NCBI GenBank assembly: GCA_040388785.1
Contig: JAZKBD010000014.1
Coordinates: 28,384 to 92,383 of the forward strand
Length of the DNA: 64,000 bases
Reading direction: 5' to 3'
Origin: 66-474 sp040388785
GTDB lineage: Bacteria > Pseudomonadota > Gammaproteobacteria > Xanthomonadales > Rhodanobacteraceae
Shown piece by piece: positions 16,401 through 25,261 of this stretch (its first letter is position 1; each line of letters starts with the position of its first letter). The notes under the pieces are model-generated. The model was not told where the DNA came from, did no database searches, and worked only from the letters and a program-made list of their open reading frames with translations. Made by a program: the position numbers and the translations under genes.

Positions 16401-18354
16401 GCAGCAGCGAGTTGAGGCCATCGTTCTCGGCCTGTCCGTGCCAGATCGCGGCGAAGGCGGATTCGAAACGCGCGTGCACGTCTTCCAGCCTGAACTTCAG
16501 CGGCGCCGCGGGCCGCACCACGAAATCCTGGATGCAGGCCTTCTTGCCGTGCAGTTCCAGCGCGTGCACCTGCTCGGTGTCGACCTTCAGGCCGGCGTTT
16601 TCCAGCAACGGCAGCACGTCCGACAACGGAATGTCGTTGCCCGCGCGGAAGATCTTGAAATGCAGTTCGCCCGGCGTGCGGCGGGATTCGTGGAAGGCAA
16701 GGCGCATGTCCTCGCCGGCGCCGGTCATCGCGGCGAGGATGCCCGCATCCTCGGCCGCACGGGCCGGCGTTTGCTCCTCGATGTAGCCGGAAGGAAGCGC
16801 GCTTCCCCAGCGGCCCGCGAGATGCGCGCCGCGCTCTTCGCCGAGGCCACCCACCAGCGCGTCGCGCAATTCGTCGTGCCAGTTGCGCACGATCGGTGCG
16901 AGTTTCGCTTCCAGCTTGCGCACATCCGCGTCGACGTGTTCGCCCGCGCGCGGCCGCACCACAACGTGCATCCGCGCCATCGGCGCTTCGCCGATCTGCA
17001 CGTTCGCGTCCACGTAGGCGCCGTGCAGTTCTTCGCGCAGCATCTCCTTCACGCGCTCGCCGACATTCGCGCCGTAATGGTCGCGCGGGATGAACACCAG
17101 GCACGAGAAGAAGCGGCCGTAGGCGTCGCGGCGCACGAACAGGCGCGGTTCGCGGCGTTCGTTGACCTCGAAGATGCCGCTGGCGAGGCCGAACAGTTCG
17201 TCGCTGGAAGCCTGCAGCAGTTCGTCGCGCGGCAGCGTTTCCAGGATCGAGCGGAACGCCTTGCCCGAATGCGATTGCGGGCGCAGGCCTGAACGCCGTT
17301 CCGCCGAATCGAACTTCTTGCGCACCAGCGGCACGTCCTGCGGACGGCGCATGTACGAGGTGGAGGTGTACAGGCCGAGGAAGCGCGATTCGCCGACCGG
17401 CTTGCCGTTGTCGTCGAAGCGCAGCACGCCGATGTAGTCCATGTAGCCGGCGCGGTGTACGCGCGAACGCGCGTTGGTCTTGGTCAGGATGATCGCATCC
17501 ATCGAACCCGATTGCGGCAGGCGGGTCGCGACCAGACTCTTGGTGGAACGCGGCGCGGTGGCGAGGTCGGGATCGCGCAGGATGCCGAGGCCGGAACCCG
17601 CGCGCGCCTTCAGCAATTCGTCGCCCCTGTCCGCCACCACGTCGTATTCACGGTAGCCGAGGAAGGTGAAGTGGTTGTCCGCGGCCCAGCGCAGGAAAGC
17701 CTGGCCTTCGGCGATTTCCTCGGCGCTGAGCGAATGCCTTTCCTGCGGCAGCGCGTCGGCGATCGCCAGCATCTTGTCGTGCATGGCCTGCCAGTCGTTG
17801 ACCGCGGCGTGCACGTCGGTGAGCGCGCCTTCGGCGGCGCCTTGCAGTTTCTTCAGGGTGGCCTCGTCGACGCGGTCGATTTCGGCATGCATCACCGATT
17901 CGGCGGACCCGCCGTCGCCGCACGCCGCGATCGACTGGATATTGCCGTGCGCATCGCGCCGGATGTCCATCACCGGGTGGATCAGCCGGTGCAGACGCAG
18001 GCCTTCGGCATTGATGACCATTTCCAGCGAATCGACGAGGAACGGCGCATCGGCGGTATCGACCTGGATCACCGAATGCGCGCAGCGCCAGCCGTTGTGT
18101 TCGGGATCGGGATTGAACGCGCGCACGGCCGCGTGGCCTGCCGGACGGTTGCGCATCCAGCGGAACAGATCCGCGCACATCGCGGCCCAGCCATCGACAT
18201 CACGCCGGGCCAGCTCGTCCGGGACGAGTTCCGCGCACGCCAGCCGGGCGAAAGCCTCCGCCGTCGCGGCATCCGCCGGTTCAACCTTGCCACGGACGGC
18301 GGCCGCGATGGCAGCCGCTTCATCACCCCCGACCGGGGCGTGCAGTGCGTTCAT
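13408..18354 (-). CDS. gdhB: NAD-specific glutamate dehydrogenase, giant (GDH-180) class
   Basis: A 1648-residue enzyme that oxidatively deaminates glutamate to 2-oxoglutarate with NAD, feeding amino-acid carbon into the TCA cycle. The N-terminal half carries ACT-like regulatory domains (for example IQVDTADAPFLVDSLEMVI near residue 90). The catalytic core is in the second half: KPVPYREIWVYAPRVEG, GGIRWSDRREDFRTEVLGL, then the Lys-bearing VPVGSKGGFFVKRPP and the dinucleotide-fold region around VGEGGNLGLTQKGRIEAA. Length matches the family (about 1600). The gene is alone, ends at a strong terminator, and has no clear ribosome site before ATG 18354. Large members of this class are often allosterically controlled by amino acids. 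Confidence 0.96.
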   Translation of the reverse strand: MNALHAPVGGDEAAAIAAAVRGKVEPADAATAEAFARLACAELVPDELARRDVDGWAAMCADLFRWMRNRPAGHAAVRAFNPDPEHNGWRCAHSVIQVDTADAPFLVDSLEMVINAEGLRLHRLIHPVMDIRRDAHGNIQSIAACGDGGSAESVMHAEIDRVDEATLKKLQGAAEGALTDVHAAVNDWQAMHDKMLAIADALPQERHSLSAEEIAEGQAFLRWAADNHFTFLGYREYDVVADRGDELLKARAGSGLGILRDPDLATAPRSTKSLVATRLPQSGSMDAIILTKTNARSRVHRAGYMDYIGVLRFDDNGKPVGESRFLGLYTSTSYMRRPQDVPLVRKKFDSAERRSGLRPQSHSGKAFRSILETLPRDELLQASSDELFGLASGIFEVNERREPRLFVRRDAYGRFFSCLVFIPRDHYGANVGERVKEMLREELHGAYVDANVQIGEAPMARMHVVVRPRAGEHVDADVRKLEAKLAPIVRNWHDELRDALVGGLGEERGAHLAGRWGSALPSGYIEEQTPARAAEDAGILAAMTGAGEDMRLAFHESRRTPGELHFKIFRAGNDIPLSDVLPLLENAGLKVDTEQVHALELHGKKACIQDFVVRPAAPLKFRLEDVHARFESAFAAIWHGQAENDGLNSLLLEAGLGWRQIAMLRGYSKYQQQVGTTFSQNYMDETLGRSPMVTGLLVELFEAKFDPQREAGDAATRKHAREALQRELETLTPGSVLDANPDFVARVAALLEKPRDEQVDGLVNAIKALLANVSSLDDDRILRGFMGQIRATLRTNYFQLHDGKPAEYISYKFDSHQVPDVPKPVPYREIWVYAPRVEGVHLRFGPVARGGIRWSDRREDFRTEVLGLVKAQMVKNTVIVPVGSKGGFFVKRPPADRDALLEEGIACYKMFINGLLDITDNIDTAANKVLHPADVVRHDADDPYLVVAADKGTAKFSDIANGLSIEHGYWLGDAFASGGSAGFDHKDMGITSRGGWESVMYHFRTLGRDCQAEDFTCVGIGDMSGDVFGNGMLRSRHTRLLAAFDHRHIFIDPNPDAEKSFVERERMFALPRSSWEDYDKSKISKGGGVFARNLKAVAITPEMREALGIAGGVESLSPTELISAILKAPVDLLWNGGIGTYVKAASETNADVGDRANNTLRINGGDLRCKIVGEGGNLGLTQKGRIEAARKGVLLNTDFIDNSAGVDTSDHEVNIKILLNDAVQRGEMDTEARNKLLHSMADEVARLVLRDNYRQNGALGVMEHMSVGRIGSQAHFIRTLESRGQLDRQIESLPSDAEMAERRTHRQGLTRPELAVLLSYSKIVLYQQLLDSDVPEDPFLSHELVRYFPEPLHQKYAAHMQRHRLKREIIATAVTNSIVNRMGATFVLRTQEDTGQTAAAVVKAYNAARQIIHARELWSGIDALDGKVSQSAQIDALMKVWSLLRNMSRWLLNRPGSTLGITALVERYQPGMDSLRKALPATLTETGRAAWGVDQEKWLGFGFPAELADKFATIPALEVAMDIIETSLESGRPVEHVARVFFDLGEALDIEWLRSQIDKLAVESRWHAQARGALRDELAVQQRAMVSQILASEQGKQSADGAVTAWLQREDPQLQFTRGMLDEIRGVDVDYPIASVALRRLAQIAQSG

Positions 18355-18518
18355 GTCTGTCTGATTTGGTGCGGGAAGGGAACGAATAGGATACCGCCGC
18401 CCCCCGGCCGCGGCCAGCTTGGGCGCGGGATGGCGCGCCTGCGACGCCCCTCACACAAAAGCGCGAACGCCCCGCGCAGCCGCCGCGTATGATGCGGCCG
18501 GTGCAGCCATTCGTCGGT

Positions 18519-18554
18519 ATGGAGATGGCGATGAACGAAGCTCCAGCCACGTAG
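18519..18554 (+). other. Possible 11-codon leader ORF abutting the cyclase start
   Basis: ATG GAG ATG GCG ATG AAC ... ACG TAG ends exactly where the cyclase ATG begins (TAG-ATG). The cyclase start has no ribosome site of its own, whereas GGAG at 18521-18524 precedes the third ATG. Translation of this mini-ORF could feed ribosomes to the cyclase start. It is short enough to be chance. Confidence 0.3.
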
Positions 18555-20306
18555 ATGGAATTTTCCCGGAACCGGATCGACCGGAAGACCCGGCTGCGGC
18601 GCAGCGTGCTGGCCATGGCCGCGGCGGCGGTGATCCTCATCCTGACGCTCGCGGCAGCGGTGTTCGTGACCGGCCGGCTTTACCGGAATGCACATCAATG
18701 GACGCTGCACACGTACCAAGTGCGTGAGCAGATCCTGGAACTGGTCGGTCACCTCCAGCTTGCCGAAATGGATGTGCGCAGCTACGGCCTGACCGGTCGC
18801 GATGCCGCCTTCCAGCAGTATTGGCGTGACATCGCGGCGGTGGAACACGACGCGGCGCAACTCGCGGACCTGGTTGCGGACAACCCGGCGCAGGTCGTCG
18901 CGGTGAAGCAGTTGGGAAGCGCAATCGGCGCGCGCCGCACGCAGTTCGAACGCATACTCGGTGATTACCGTGCGCATGGCGCGGAGACCGCCCATGCGGA
19001 CGTCGTCGCCCTGGTTTCGCAACCGGTCCAGCCCGTCCGCACGCTTGCCGAGGCGATGCTGGACCGCGAAGCCACGCTGCTCGAGCAACGCGAAAAGACC
19101 AGCGACCGCTATGGAAAGGGCGTCGCCATCGCGGCCGCGCTTGCGCTTTCCGGTTGCCTTGCGCTGCTGCTCGCCGCGCTCGTCAACAGCGGCATCGAGC
19201 GGCGGCGGCGGCAACGCGGCGAACTCGACCTCGAACGCAACGCCTTGCATCTGCAGCAGGCACTGCTGGAAGCCAACCGTTCCAGCGAACCCTTGCGCCG
19301 CCTTTCCACGCTCGCCGAGCTGCTGCAGAACTGCCGCGACCTCGACGAGGCGATCAACGTGATCGAGCGCGCGCTGCCGCCGCTGCTGCCCGATGTGTCG
19401 GGCGCGCTGGCATTGATCAACGCGTCGCGCAACATCGTCGAGGCGCGCATGCATTGGGGCGTACGCGGCTCCGATCTCGGCGGCGCGATCTTCGCACCGG
19501 ACGATTGCTGGGCCCTGCGCCGCAGCCAGCCGCATCCGGGCGACGACGACCATACCGCGCCGGTTTGCCCGCACCTGGCGCACGCGGGTGTCACCGCCGA
19601 CCACATGCTGTGCCTGCCACTGAACTCGCAGGGGCAAGTGCTCGGCGTGCTCAGCCTGTGCACGCCGGCGCTGATCGCGCAGGACACGCGGCGGCTGGCC
19701 ATGACCGCCGCCGATCAACTGGCGCTGGCGCTTGCCAACCTGCAACTGCAGGCGAGCCTGCGCACGCAATCGATCCGTGATCCGCTGACCAACCTGTTCA
19801 ACCGCCGCTATCTCGAAGCGTCGCTGCCGCGCGAACTGCTGCGCGCCGAGCGCCGCAAGGGCGGGCTTTCGGTGTTGATGTTCGACCTCGACCATTTCAA
19901 GCGCTACAACGACACGCAGGGCCACGACGCCGGCGATGCGTTGCTGAGCGCGTTCGGCGCGCTGCTGGCGCAATCGTGCCGCGGCGAAGACATGCCCTGC
20001 CGTTTCGGCGGCGAGGAATTCACGCTGGTGCTGACCGACGCCAATCACGCGCAGGCGCGCGAACGCGCGGATGCCATCCGCAAGGCCACCTCGGAACTGG
20101 TGGTGCACTACCGCGCCGGCACGCTGCCGCCGGCCACGGTGTCGATCGGCGTGGCCTCCTACCCTGAACACGGCGCCACGCCGGAAGCGCTGCTGCGCAT
20201 GGCCGATCAGGCGCTGTACCGCGCCAAGCAACTGGGGCGCAACGTGGTCGCTTCCGCCGGCGACCTGGCACGCACCAACGCACAGTCCGCGCCAGCGGGT
20301 GCATGA
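18555..20306 (+). CDS. Membrane diguanylate cyclase with CHASE3-like sensor, GAF and GGDEF domains
   Basis: A 583-residue sensor enzyme that makes c-di-GMP from two GTP. Two membrane helices (about 20-40 and 190-210) bracket a CHASE3-like four-helix periplasmic domain (VRSYGLTGRDAAFQQYW is typical). A GAF-like domain covers about 250-400. The GGDEF domain starts at DPLTNLFNRRYLEASL and has an intact FGGEEF active site. The inhibitory site RxxD (RGED) lies exactly five residues before GGEEF, so product inhibition is expected. No partner gene is adjacent. With FimX 11 kb away, the window encodes both a maker and a probable receptor of c-di-GMP. Confidence 0.93.
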   Translation: MEFSRNRIDRKTRLRRSVLAMAAAAVILILTLAAAVFVTGRLYRNAHQWTLHTYQVREQILELVGHLQLAEMDVRSYGLTGRDAAFQQYWRDIAAVEHDAAQLADLVADNPAQVVAVKQLGSAIGARRTQFERILGDYRAHGAETAHADVVALVSQPVQPVRTLAEAMLDREATLLEQREKTSDRYGKGVAIAAALALSGCLALLLAALVNSGIERRRRQRGELDLERNALHLQQALLEANRSSEPLRRLSTLAELLQNCRDLDEAINVIERALPPLLPDVSGALALINASRNIVEARMHWGVRGSDLGGAIFAPDDCWALRRSQPHPGDDDHTAPVCPHLAHAGVTADHMLCLPLNSQGQVLGVLSLCTPALIAQDTRRLAMTAADQLALALANLQLQASLRTQSIRDPLTNLFNRRYLEASLPRELLRAERRKGGLSVLMFDLDHFKRYNDTQGHDAGDALLSAFGALLAQSCRGEDMPCRFGGEEFTLVLTDANHAQARERADAIRKATSELVVHYRAGTLPPATVSIGVASYPEHGATPEALLRMADQALYRAKQLGRNVVASAGDLARTNAQSAPAGA

Positions 20307-20380
20307 CGCTTGGCCTAGGGACGGAAACCGCCGATCGCGTCATACTTGTTTATTGATCTGGCGGGTAGAGAAACCACCCG

Positions 20381-21541
20381 ATGATGAAATTGTCGCTGCG
20401 GGGCGCCGCAAGCCTCGCATCCGTGCTTGTCCTGGGTGCGTGCAGCCATTCGGCCCCACCCGCGCAAACCACACCGGAAGTGGGCGTCGTCACGGCGACG
20501 CCGGTCAACCTGCCGGTGACGCGCAGCTATCCCGGCCGCCTCGCGGCCACGCTGACCGCGCAGGTGCGCGCGCGCGTGACCGGCATCGTGCTGCAGCGCG
20601 TCTACAAGGAAGGCACCGACGTCAAGGCCGGCGACGTGCTGTTCAAGATCGATCCCGCCCCGCTGCAAGCCAGCCTGCGCCAGGCGCAGGGACAACTGGC
20701 GCAGGCGCAGGCCACCGCGCACAACGCCGACCTGAGCGCGACGCGCAGCAAGGAACTGGGCGCGAAAGGCGTGCTGGCAAAGCAGGACGTGGACAACGCC
20801 GTCGCCGCCGCCGCGGAAGCGGACGCCGCGGTGAAGGCTGCGCAGGCAGCCGTCGAGAACGCAAGAATCAACCTCGGCTATGCCACCGTCACCGCGCCGA
20901 TCAGCGGCCGCGCCGGCATGGCGAGCGTCACCCAAGGTGCGCTGGTCTCGCCCACCGATACCAATCCTCTGACGACCGTGCAGGTGATCGATCCGATCTA
21001 CGCCAATTTCAGCGAGCCGATGGCCGAAGTCGAACAGCTGCGCAAGGCGGAAAGGGCCGGCACGCTGGAACTCGCCGCACCCGACAAGGTGTGCGTGAAG
21101 ATCGAGCTTCCGGATGGCAGCGTGTATCAGCACGCGGGCACGCTCGACTTCACCGACCTCGCCGTCGATCCCGCGACCGGGGCCGTGAACCTGCGCGCGA
21201 TCGTGCCGAACCCCGACCACACGCTGCTGCCCGGCATGTTCGTGAAGATCCGCCTGTCGCTCGCCACACTGCACGATGCATTCCTGCTGCCGCAGGGCGC
21301 GATCCTGCGTGACAACGACGGCGCGTATGTCTACGTGCTGGGCGCGGACGACAAGGTCACCGAGAAGCGCGTCGACCTCGGCGACCAGCGCGGCGCGGAC
21401 TGGATCGTGCAGCGCGGCCTCGATGCAGGCGCCAGGGTGGTCGTGTCCGGCGTGCAGAAGGCGCAGGCAGGCGAGAAGGTGAAGCCTGTTCCGTACAACG
21501 CATCCGCCGATGGCGCATCGGCCGCCAGCGCGGCGAAGTAA
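20381..21541 (+). CDS. RND efflux membrane fusion protein (AcrA/MexA family)
   Basis: A 386-residue periplasmic adaptor. The leader ends with the lipobox LGAC, giving a lipid-anchored protein. Then come the lipoyl halves (YPGRLAATLTAQVRARVTGIV and ATVTAPISGRAGMASVTQGA), separated by a coiled-coil hairpin rich in Ala/Gln (about 100-165). A beta-barrel and membrane-proximal domain follow (LLPGMFVKIRL, LLPQGAILRDNDGAYVYV). It links the inner-membrane pump encoded eight bases downstream to an outer-membrane channel. No channel gene and no TetR-type repressor lie beside it, so those parts must be elsewhere. Confidence 0.95.
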   Translation: MMKLSLRGAASLASVLVLGACSHSAPPAQTTPEVGVVTATPVNLPVTRSYPGRLAATLTAQVRARVTGIVLQRVYKEGTDVKAGDVLFKIDPAPLQASLRQAQGQLAQAQATAHNADLSATRSKELGAKGVLAKQDVDNAVAAAAEADAAVKAAQAAVENARINLGYATVTAPISGRAGMASVTQGALVSPTDTNPLTTVQVIDPIYANFSEPMAEVEQLRKAERAGTLELAAPDKVCVKIELPDGSVYQHAGTLDFTDLAVDPATGAVNLRAIVPNPDHTLLPGMFVKIRLSLATLHDAFLLPQGAILRDNDGAYVYVLGADDKVTEKRVDLGDQRGADWIVQRGLDAGARVVVSGVQKAQAGEKVKPVPYNASADGASAASAAK

Positions 21542-21549
21542 CCGTTCCC

Positions 21550-24500
21550 ATGCCGCAATTCTTCATCGACCGTCCGGTTTTCGCGTGGGTGATCGCGATC
21601 CTGATCACGCTGGGCGGCACCATCGCGATCCTCAACCTGCCGATCGAGGCGTATCCCGAGATCGCGCCGCCGAGCGTACAGATTCGCGCGAACTATCCCG
21701 GCGCCAACGCGCAAGTCGTGCAGAGCACCGTGACGCAGGTGATCGAGCAGAACCTGTCGGGCATCGACAAGCTGCTGTATTTCACGTCGTCGTCCAACTC
21801 GAACGGCTCGGCCAACGTCACGCTGTATTTCCAGGCCGGCACCGACCTCGACACCGCGGCCGTGCAAACCCAGAACGCGGTCTCGGCGTCCGAACCGCGG
21901 CTGCCTGCGGAGGTGAACGCGCTGGGCATCACGGTGCGCAAGTCGAACTCCGGTTCGCTGATGGGCATTTCGCTGCAGGACCAGACCGGCCATTACGATC
22001 CCGCCGCGCTCAGCAACATCATCGCCGCGCAACTGGTCGATCCGATCTCGCGCCTCAACGGCGTCGGCAGCATCAACCAGTTCGGCGCGCCGTATGCGAT
22101 GCGCATCTGGCTGAACCCGCTGAAGCTGGAGGGCTATGGGCTGACCGCCACGGACGTGCTGCAGGCGGTGCAGGCGCAGAACGTGATGTTTGCGGCGGGC
22201 TCGGTAGGTGCCCAGCCTGCGGTGAACGGCCAAGGCATCACCGCGAACGTGTCGGCCGAATCGAGTTTCTCGACGCCGGAACAATTCCGGAAAATCATCC
22301 TGCGCACCAATCCCGACGGCACCACGGTGACGCTGGGCGACGTCGCGCGCGTCGCGCTGGGTTCCGACAATTACGACTCCTTCTCGCGCCTCAACGAGCA
22401 GCCGGTCGCCTCCTTCAGCATTTCGCTGGTCCCCGGCGCGAACGCGCTGGCGGTCGCCAACGAGGTGCAGGACAAGATGAAGGAACTGGCGAAGAACCTG
22501 CCGCCGGGCGTGACTTGGAGCATCCCGTTCGAAAGCTACACCTTCGTCAAGGTCTCGATCGACGAAGTGGTGAAGACGCTGGGCGAAGCGATCGTGCTGG
22601 TGTTCTTCGTGATGCTGCTGTTCCTGCAGAACCTGCGCGCCACGCTGATCCCGACGCTGGTGGTGCCGGTCGCGCTGACCGGCGCGTTCCTCGGGCTCTA
22701 CCTGTTCGGCTTCTCGATCAACGTGCTCAGCCTGTTCGGCCTGGTGCTGGCGATCGGCATCGTGGTGGACGACGCGATCGTGGTGGTCGAAAACGTCGAG
22801 CGCATCATGCGCGAGGAAGGCCTGCCGCCCAAGGAAGCGACGCGCAAGGGCATGGTCCAGATCACAGGCGCGATCATCGCGGTGACCACGGTGCTGGCTT
22901 CGGTATTCGTTCCGGCCGCATTGATGCCGGGCAGTGTCGGCCAAATCTACCAGCAGTTCTCGGTGACGATCGCCGTTTCCATGCTGCTGTCGGCGCTGAT
23001 GGCGCTGACGTTCACGCCCGCGCTGTGCGCCAGCATCCTGCGCCCCGAGCACGAACACGCCAACCGCTTCCTGCGTGCCTTCAACAACGGCTACGAAAGC
23101 CTGGCGCGTCATTATCTTTCGCGGCTCGGCAAGGCCGTGCGGCACACGCCGCGCTGGATGGCGGGCTACGCGCTCGCGATCCTCGTCGCCGTGCTGCTGC
23201 TGGCGCACCTGCCGTCGAGTTTCGTGCCAGAGGAAGACCAGGGCGAAGTGTTTGCCACGATCCAGCTGCCGCCGGGCGCCACGGCGGATCGCACCTTCGC
23301 GGTGATGAAGCAGGTCGAGCAGATCGTCAAGAAGAATCCGGCGGTACACAACATTTTCGACATCGGCGGTTTCAGCTTCATCGGCAATGGCGAAAACGTG
23401 GGGATGGCGTTCATCCACTTGAAGGACTGGAGTGATCGTTCCGAGACTGCCAATCAGATCATCGAGGATTTCAACAAGCAGTTTGCAAACATCCGCGACG
23501 CACAGGTGTTCGCGATCAACCGGCCGGTGATCCGCGGGCTGGGGCAGTTCGCCGGCTTTGATTTCCAGCTCGAGGACCGCGGCGGCCTCGGCCACAAGGC
23601 GCTGGTCGAGGCGAAGGACAAGATCATCGCGGAAGCCGCCAGGGACAAACGCCTCGCCAACGTGCACATCAACGGCATGGAAGACGCGCCGACCGTGAAC
23701 ATGCAGGTCAATCGCGTCGAGGCGCAGTCGATGGGGCTGTCGGTCCCCGACGTGTACAACGCGATCCAGTTGATGCTCTCGCCGGTATTCGTCAACGACT
23801 TCTACTACGGCGGCCGGGTGCTGCGCGTGCAGATGCAGGCCGATGCGCCGTTCCGCATGAACCCCGCGGACATCGGCAACTTCTATTCACGATCCTCGAC
23901 GGGCACGATGGTGCCGTTGACCAGCGTGGTCAGCACCAAATGGGCGCTGGCGCCGCCGGAACTCGACCGCTACAACGGCGTCGGTTCGATCGGGCTCACC
24001 GGCACTGCCGCGCCCGGCTACAGCTCGGGCGACGCCATCGCCGCGATGCAGGAGCTCGTCGCGAAATACCTGCCGCAAAGTTTCGGCTACGAATGGTCGG
24101 GCCAATCGCTGCAGGAAATCATGTCGGGCGCACAGGCGCCGATGCTGTTCGGCTTGTCGATCCTGGTCGTGTTCCTGTGCCTGTGCGCGCTGTACGAAAG
24201 CTGGTCGATTCCGTTCGCGGTGATGCTGGTGATTCCGCTGGGCATCCTGGGTTCGGTGTTGCTCACCAGCATCCGCGGGCTGCAGGACGACGTGTACTTC
24301 AAGATCGGCCTGATCGCGATCATCGGCCTGTCGGTGAAGAACGCGATCCTGATCGTGCAGTTCGCGGTGGACGAACAGAAGCAAGGCAAGGGCCTGCTCG
24401 CCGCGACGCTGGAAGCCTGCCGCATTCGCCTCAGGCCCATCATGATGACCTCGATCGCCTTCATCCTCGGCGTGCTGCCGCTGGCGATCTCGACCGGCGC

Positions 24501-24663
24501 CGGCGCCAACAGCCGCCACGCGATCGGCACCGGCGTGGTCGGCGGCATGATCGGCGCGACCGTGCTGGGCGTGATGCTGGTGCCCGTGTTCTACGTCGTG
24601 GTGCGCCGCCTGCTGGGCGACAAGTCCGATGGCACCGAAGCGGCGCCCAACGATGGCGAATGA
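21550..24663 (+). CDS. RND multidrug efflux transporter (HAE1/AcrB family)
   Basis: A 1037-residue inner-membrane pump with the usual twelve membrane helices and two large periplasmic loops. The proton-relay pair Asp-Asp is in helix 4 (AIGIVVDDAIVVVENVER), and the matching Lys is in helix 10 (GLSVKNAILIVQF). The N-terminus MPQFFIDRPVFAWVIAILIT is family standard. It exports amphipathic drugs, solvents or dyes with proton import. It forms a two-gene operon with the adaptor upstream. Substrates cannot be read from sequence. Confidence 0.96.
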   Translation: MPQFFIDRPVFAWVIAILITLGGTIAILNLPIEAYPEIAPPSVQIRANYPGANAQVVQSTVTQVIEQNLSGIDKLLYFTSSSNSNGSANVTLYFQAGTDLDTAAVQTQNAVSASEPRLPAEVNALGITVRKSNSGSLMGISLQDQTGHYDPAALSNIIAAQLVDPISRLNGVGSINQFGAPYAMRIWLNPLKLEGYGLTATDVLQAVQAQNVMFAAGSVGAQPAVNGQGITANVSAESSFSTPEQFRKIILRTNPDGTTVTLGDVARVALGSDNYDSFSRLNEQPVASFSISLVPGANALAVANEVQDKMKELAKNLPPGVTWSIPFESYTFVKVSIDEVVKTLGEAIVLVFFVMLLFLQNLRATLIPTLVVPVALTGAFLGLYLFGFSINVLSLFGLVLAIGIVVDDAIVVVENVERIMREEGLPPKEATRKGMVQITGAIIAVTTVLASVFVPAALMPGSVGQIYQQFSVTIAVSMLLSALMALTFTPALCASILRPEHEHANRFLRAFNNGYESLARHYLSRLGKAVRHTPRWMAGYALAILVAVLLLAHLPSSFVPEEDQGEVFATIQLPPGATADRTFAVMKQVEQIVKKNPAVHNIFDIGGFSFIGNGENVGMAFIHLKDWSDRSETANQIIEDFNKQFANIRDAQVFAINRPVIRGLGQFAGFDFQLEDRGGLGHKALVEAKDKIIAEAARDKRLANVHINGMEDAPTVNMQVNRVEAQSMGLSVPDVYNAIQLMLSPVFVNDFYYGGRVLRVQMQADAPFRMNPADIGNFYSRSSTGTMVPLTSVVSTKWALAPPELDRYNGVGSIGLTGTAAPGYSSGDAIAAMQELVAKYLPQSFGYEWSGQSLQEIMSGAQAPMLFGLSILVVFLCLCALYESWSIPFAVMLVIPLGILGSVLLTSIRGLQDDVYFKIGLIAIIGLSVKNAILIVQFAVDEQKQGKGLLAATLEACRIRLRPIMMTSIAFILGVLPLAISTGAGANSRHAIGTGVVGGMIGATVLGVMLVPVFYVVVRRLLGDKSDGTEAAPNDGE

Positions 24664-24704
24664 AATCAGCCCTCTTGATTGAGTTGCCCGTCAGCTCGCG
24701 ATGA

Positions 24705-24822
24705 AAGCCCTCCCCTTCAAGGGGAGGGCTGGGTGGGGATGGGTTAGACCAAGCGCGCTTTGCTACGGAACACGACGCTTGAACCCATGCCCCTCCCGCC
24801 TCCCCTTGAAGGGGGAGGGGAA
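24705..24822. repeat. Long inverted repeat between the RND pump gene and rplS
   Basis: The left arm holds CCCTCCCCTTCAAGGGGAGG followed by GGGTGGGGATGGGTT. The right arm holds AACCCATGCCCCTCCCGCC followed by CCCCTTGAAGGGGGAGGGG. The arms are about 39 bp each, inverted, around 36 bp of unrelated sequence. Each arm also contains its own small palindrome (CCCCTTCAAGGGG). This looks like a small non-autonomous repeat element. Confidence 0.75.
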
Positions 24823-24826
24823 AAAT

Positions 24827-24859
24827 AAAGGCCGCGCGGATTGCTCCGCGCGGCCTTTT
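24827..24859 (-). terminator. Rho-independent terminator of the rpsP-rplS operon
   Basis: AAAGGCCGCGCGGA and TCCGCGCGGCCTTT form a perfect 14-bp stem with a four-base loop. On the minus strand the stem is followed by TTATTTTT. It lies 21 bp after the rplS stop, and also marks the end of the plus-strand side. Confidence 0.9.
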
Positions 24860-24880
24860 CTGAACGCGTAACGCAGCGGC

Positions 24881-25261
24881 TTACTTGACGCGCGATGCGT
24901 CCGGCTTGCTGTTCGCGGCCAGATCTTCCTTGATGCGGGCCGCCTTGCCTTCCAGGCCACGCAGGAAGTACAGCTTGGCGCCGCGCACCTTGCCCTTGCG
25001 CTTGACTTCGATCGAGTCGATCGCCGGGCTGTGCGCCTGGAACACGCGCTCCACGCCGGTGCCGTGCGACATCTTGCGCACGGTAAAGGCGGAATGCAGG
25101 CCGCGGTTGCGGCGCGCGATGCACACGCCCTCGAACGCCTGCACGCGCTCGCGGTTGCCTTCCTTCACCTTGACGTTGACGACCACGGTGTCGCCGGCGG
25201 CGAACGGCGGCAGTTCCCGGCCCATCTGTGCGGCTTCGAATTGTTCAATGATCTTGTTCAT
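24881..25261 (-). CDS. rplS: 50S ribosomal protein L19
   Basis: A 126-residue L19 protein found at the 30S-50S interface. The family signature is complete: FAAGDTVVVNVKVKEGNRERVQ, then FEGVCIARRNRGLHSAFTVR and RRGKVRGAKLYFLRGL-like motifs near the end. It is the last gene of the rpsP-rimM-trmD-rplS operon. Its ATG lies inside the 3' end of trmD (17-bp overlap), an unusual arrangement that implies coupled translation. A strong terminator follows. Confidence 0.98.
   Translation of the reverse strand: MNKIIEQFEAAQMGRELPPFAAGDTVVVNVKVKEGNRERVQAFEGVCIARRNRGLHSAFTVRKMSHGTGVERVFQAHSPAIDSIEVKRKGKVRGAKLYFLRGLEGKAARIKEDLAANSKPDASRVK

Noticed and set aside
14116..17292. A 1058-codon open frame on the plus strand.
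   Set aside because: It is antisense to gdhB, whose family match is complete. Its predicted product is rich in Arg/His/Gln and has no domain or ribosome site.
21331..23667. A 778-codon minus-strand open frame.
   Set aside because: It lies opposite the RND genes and is Arg/His/Asp-rich, typical of antisense frames.
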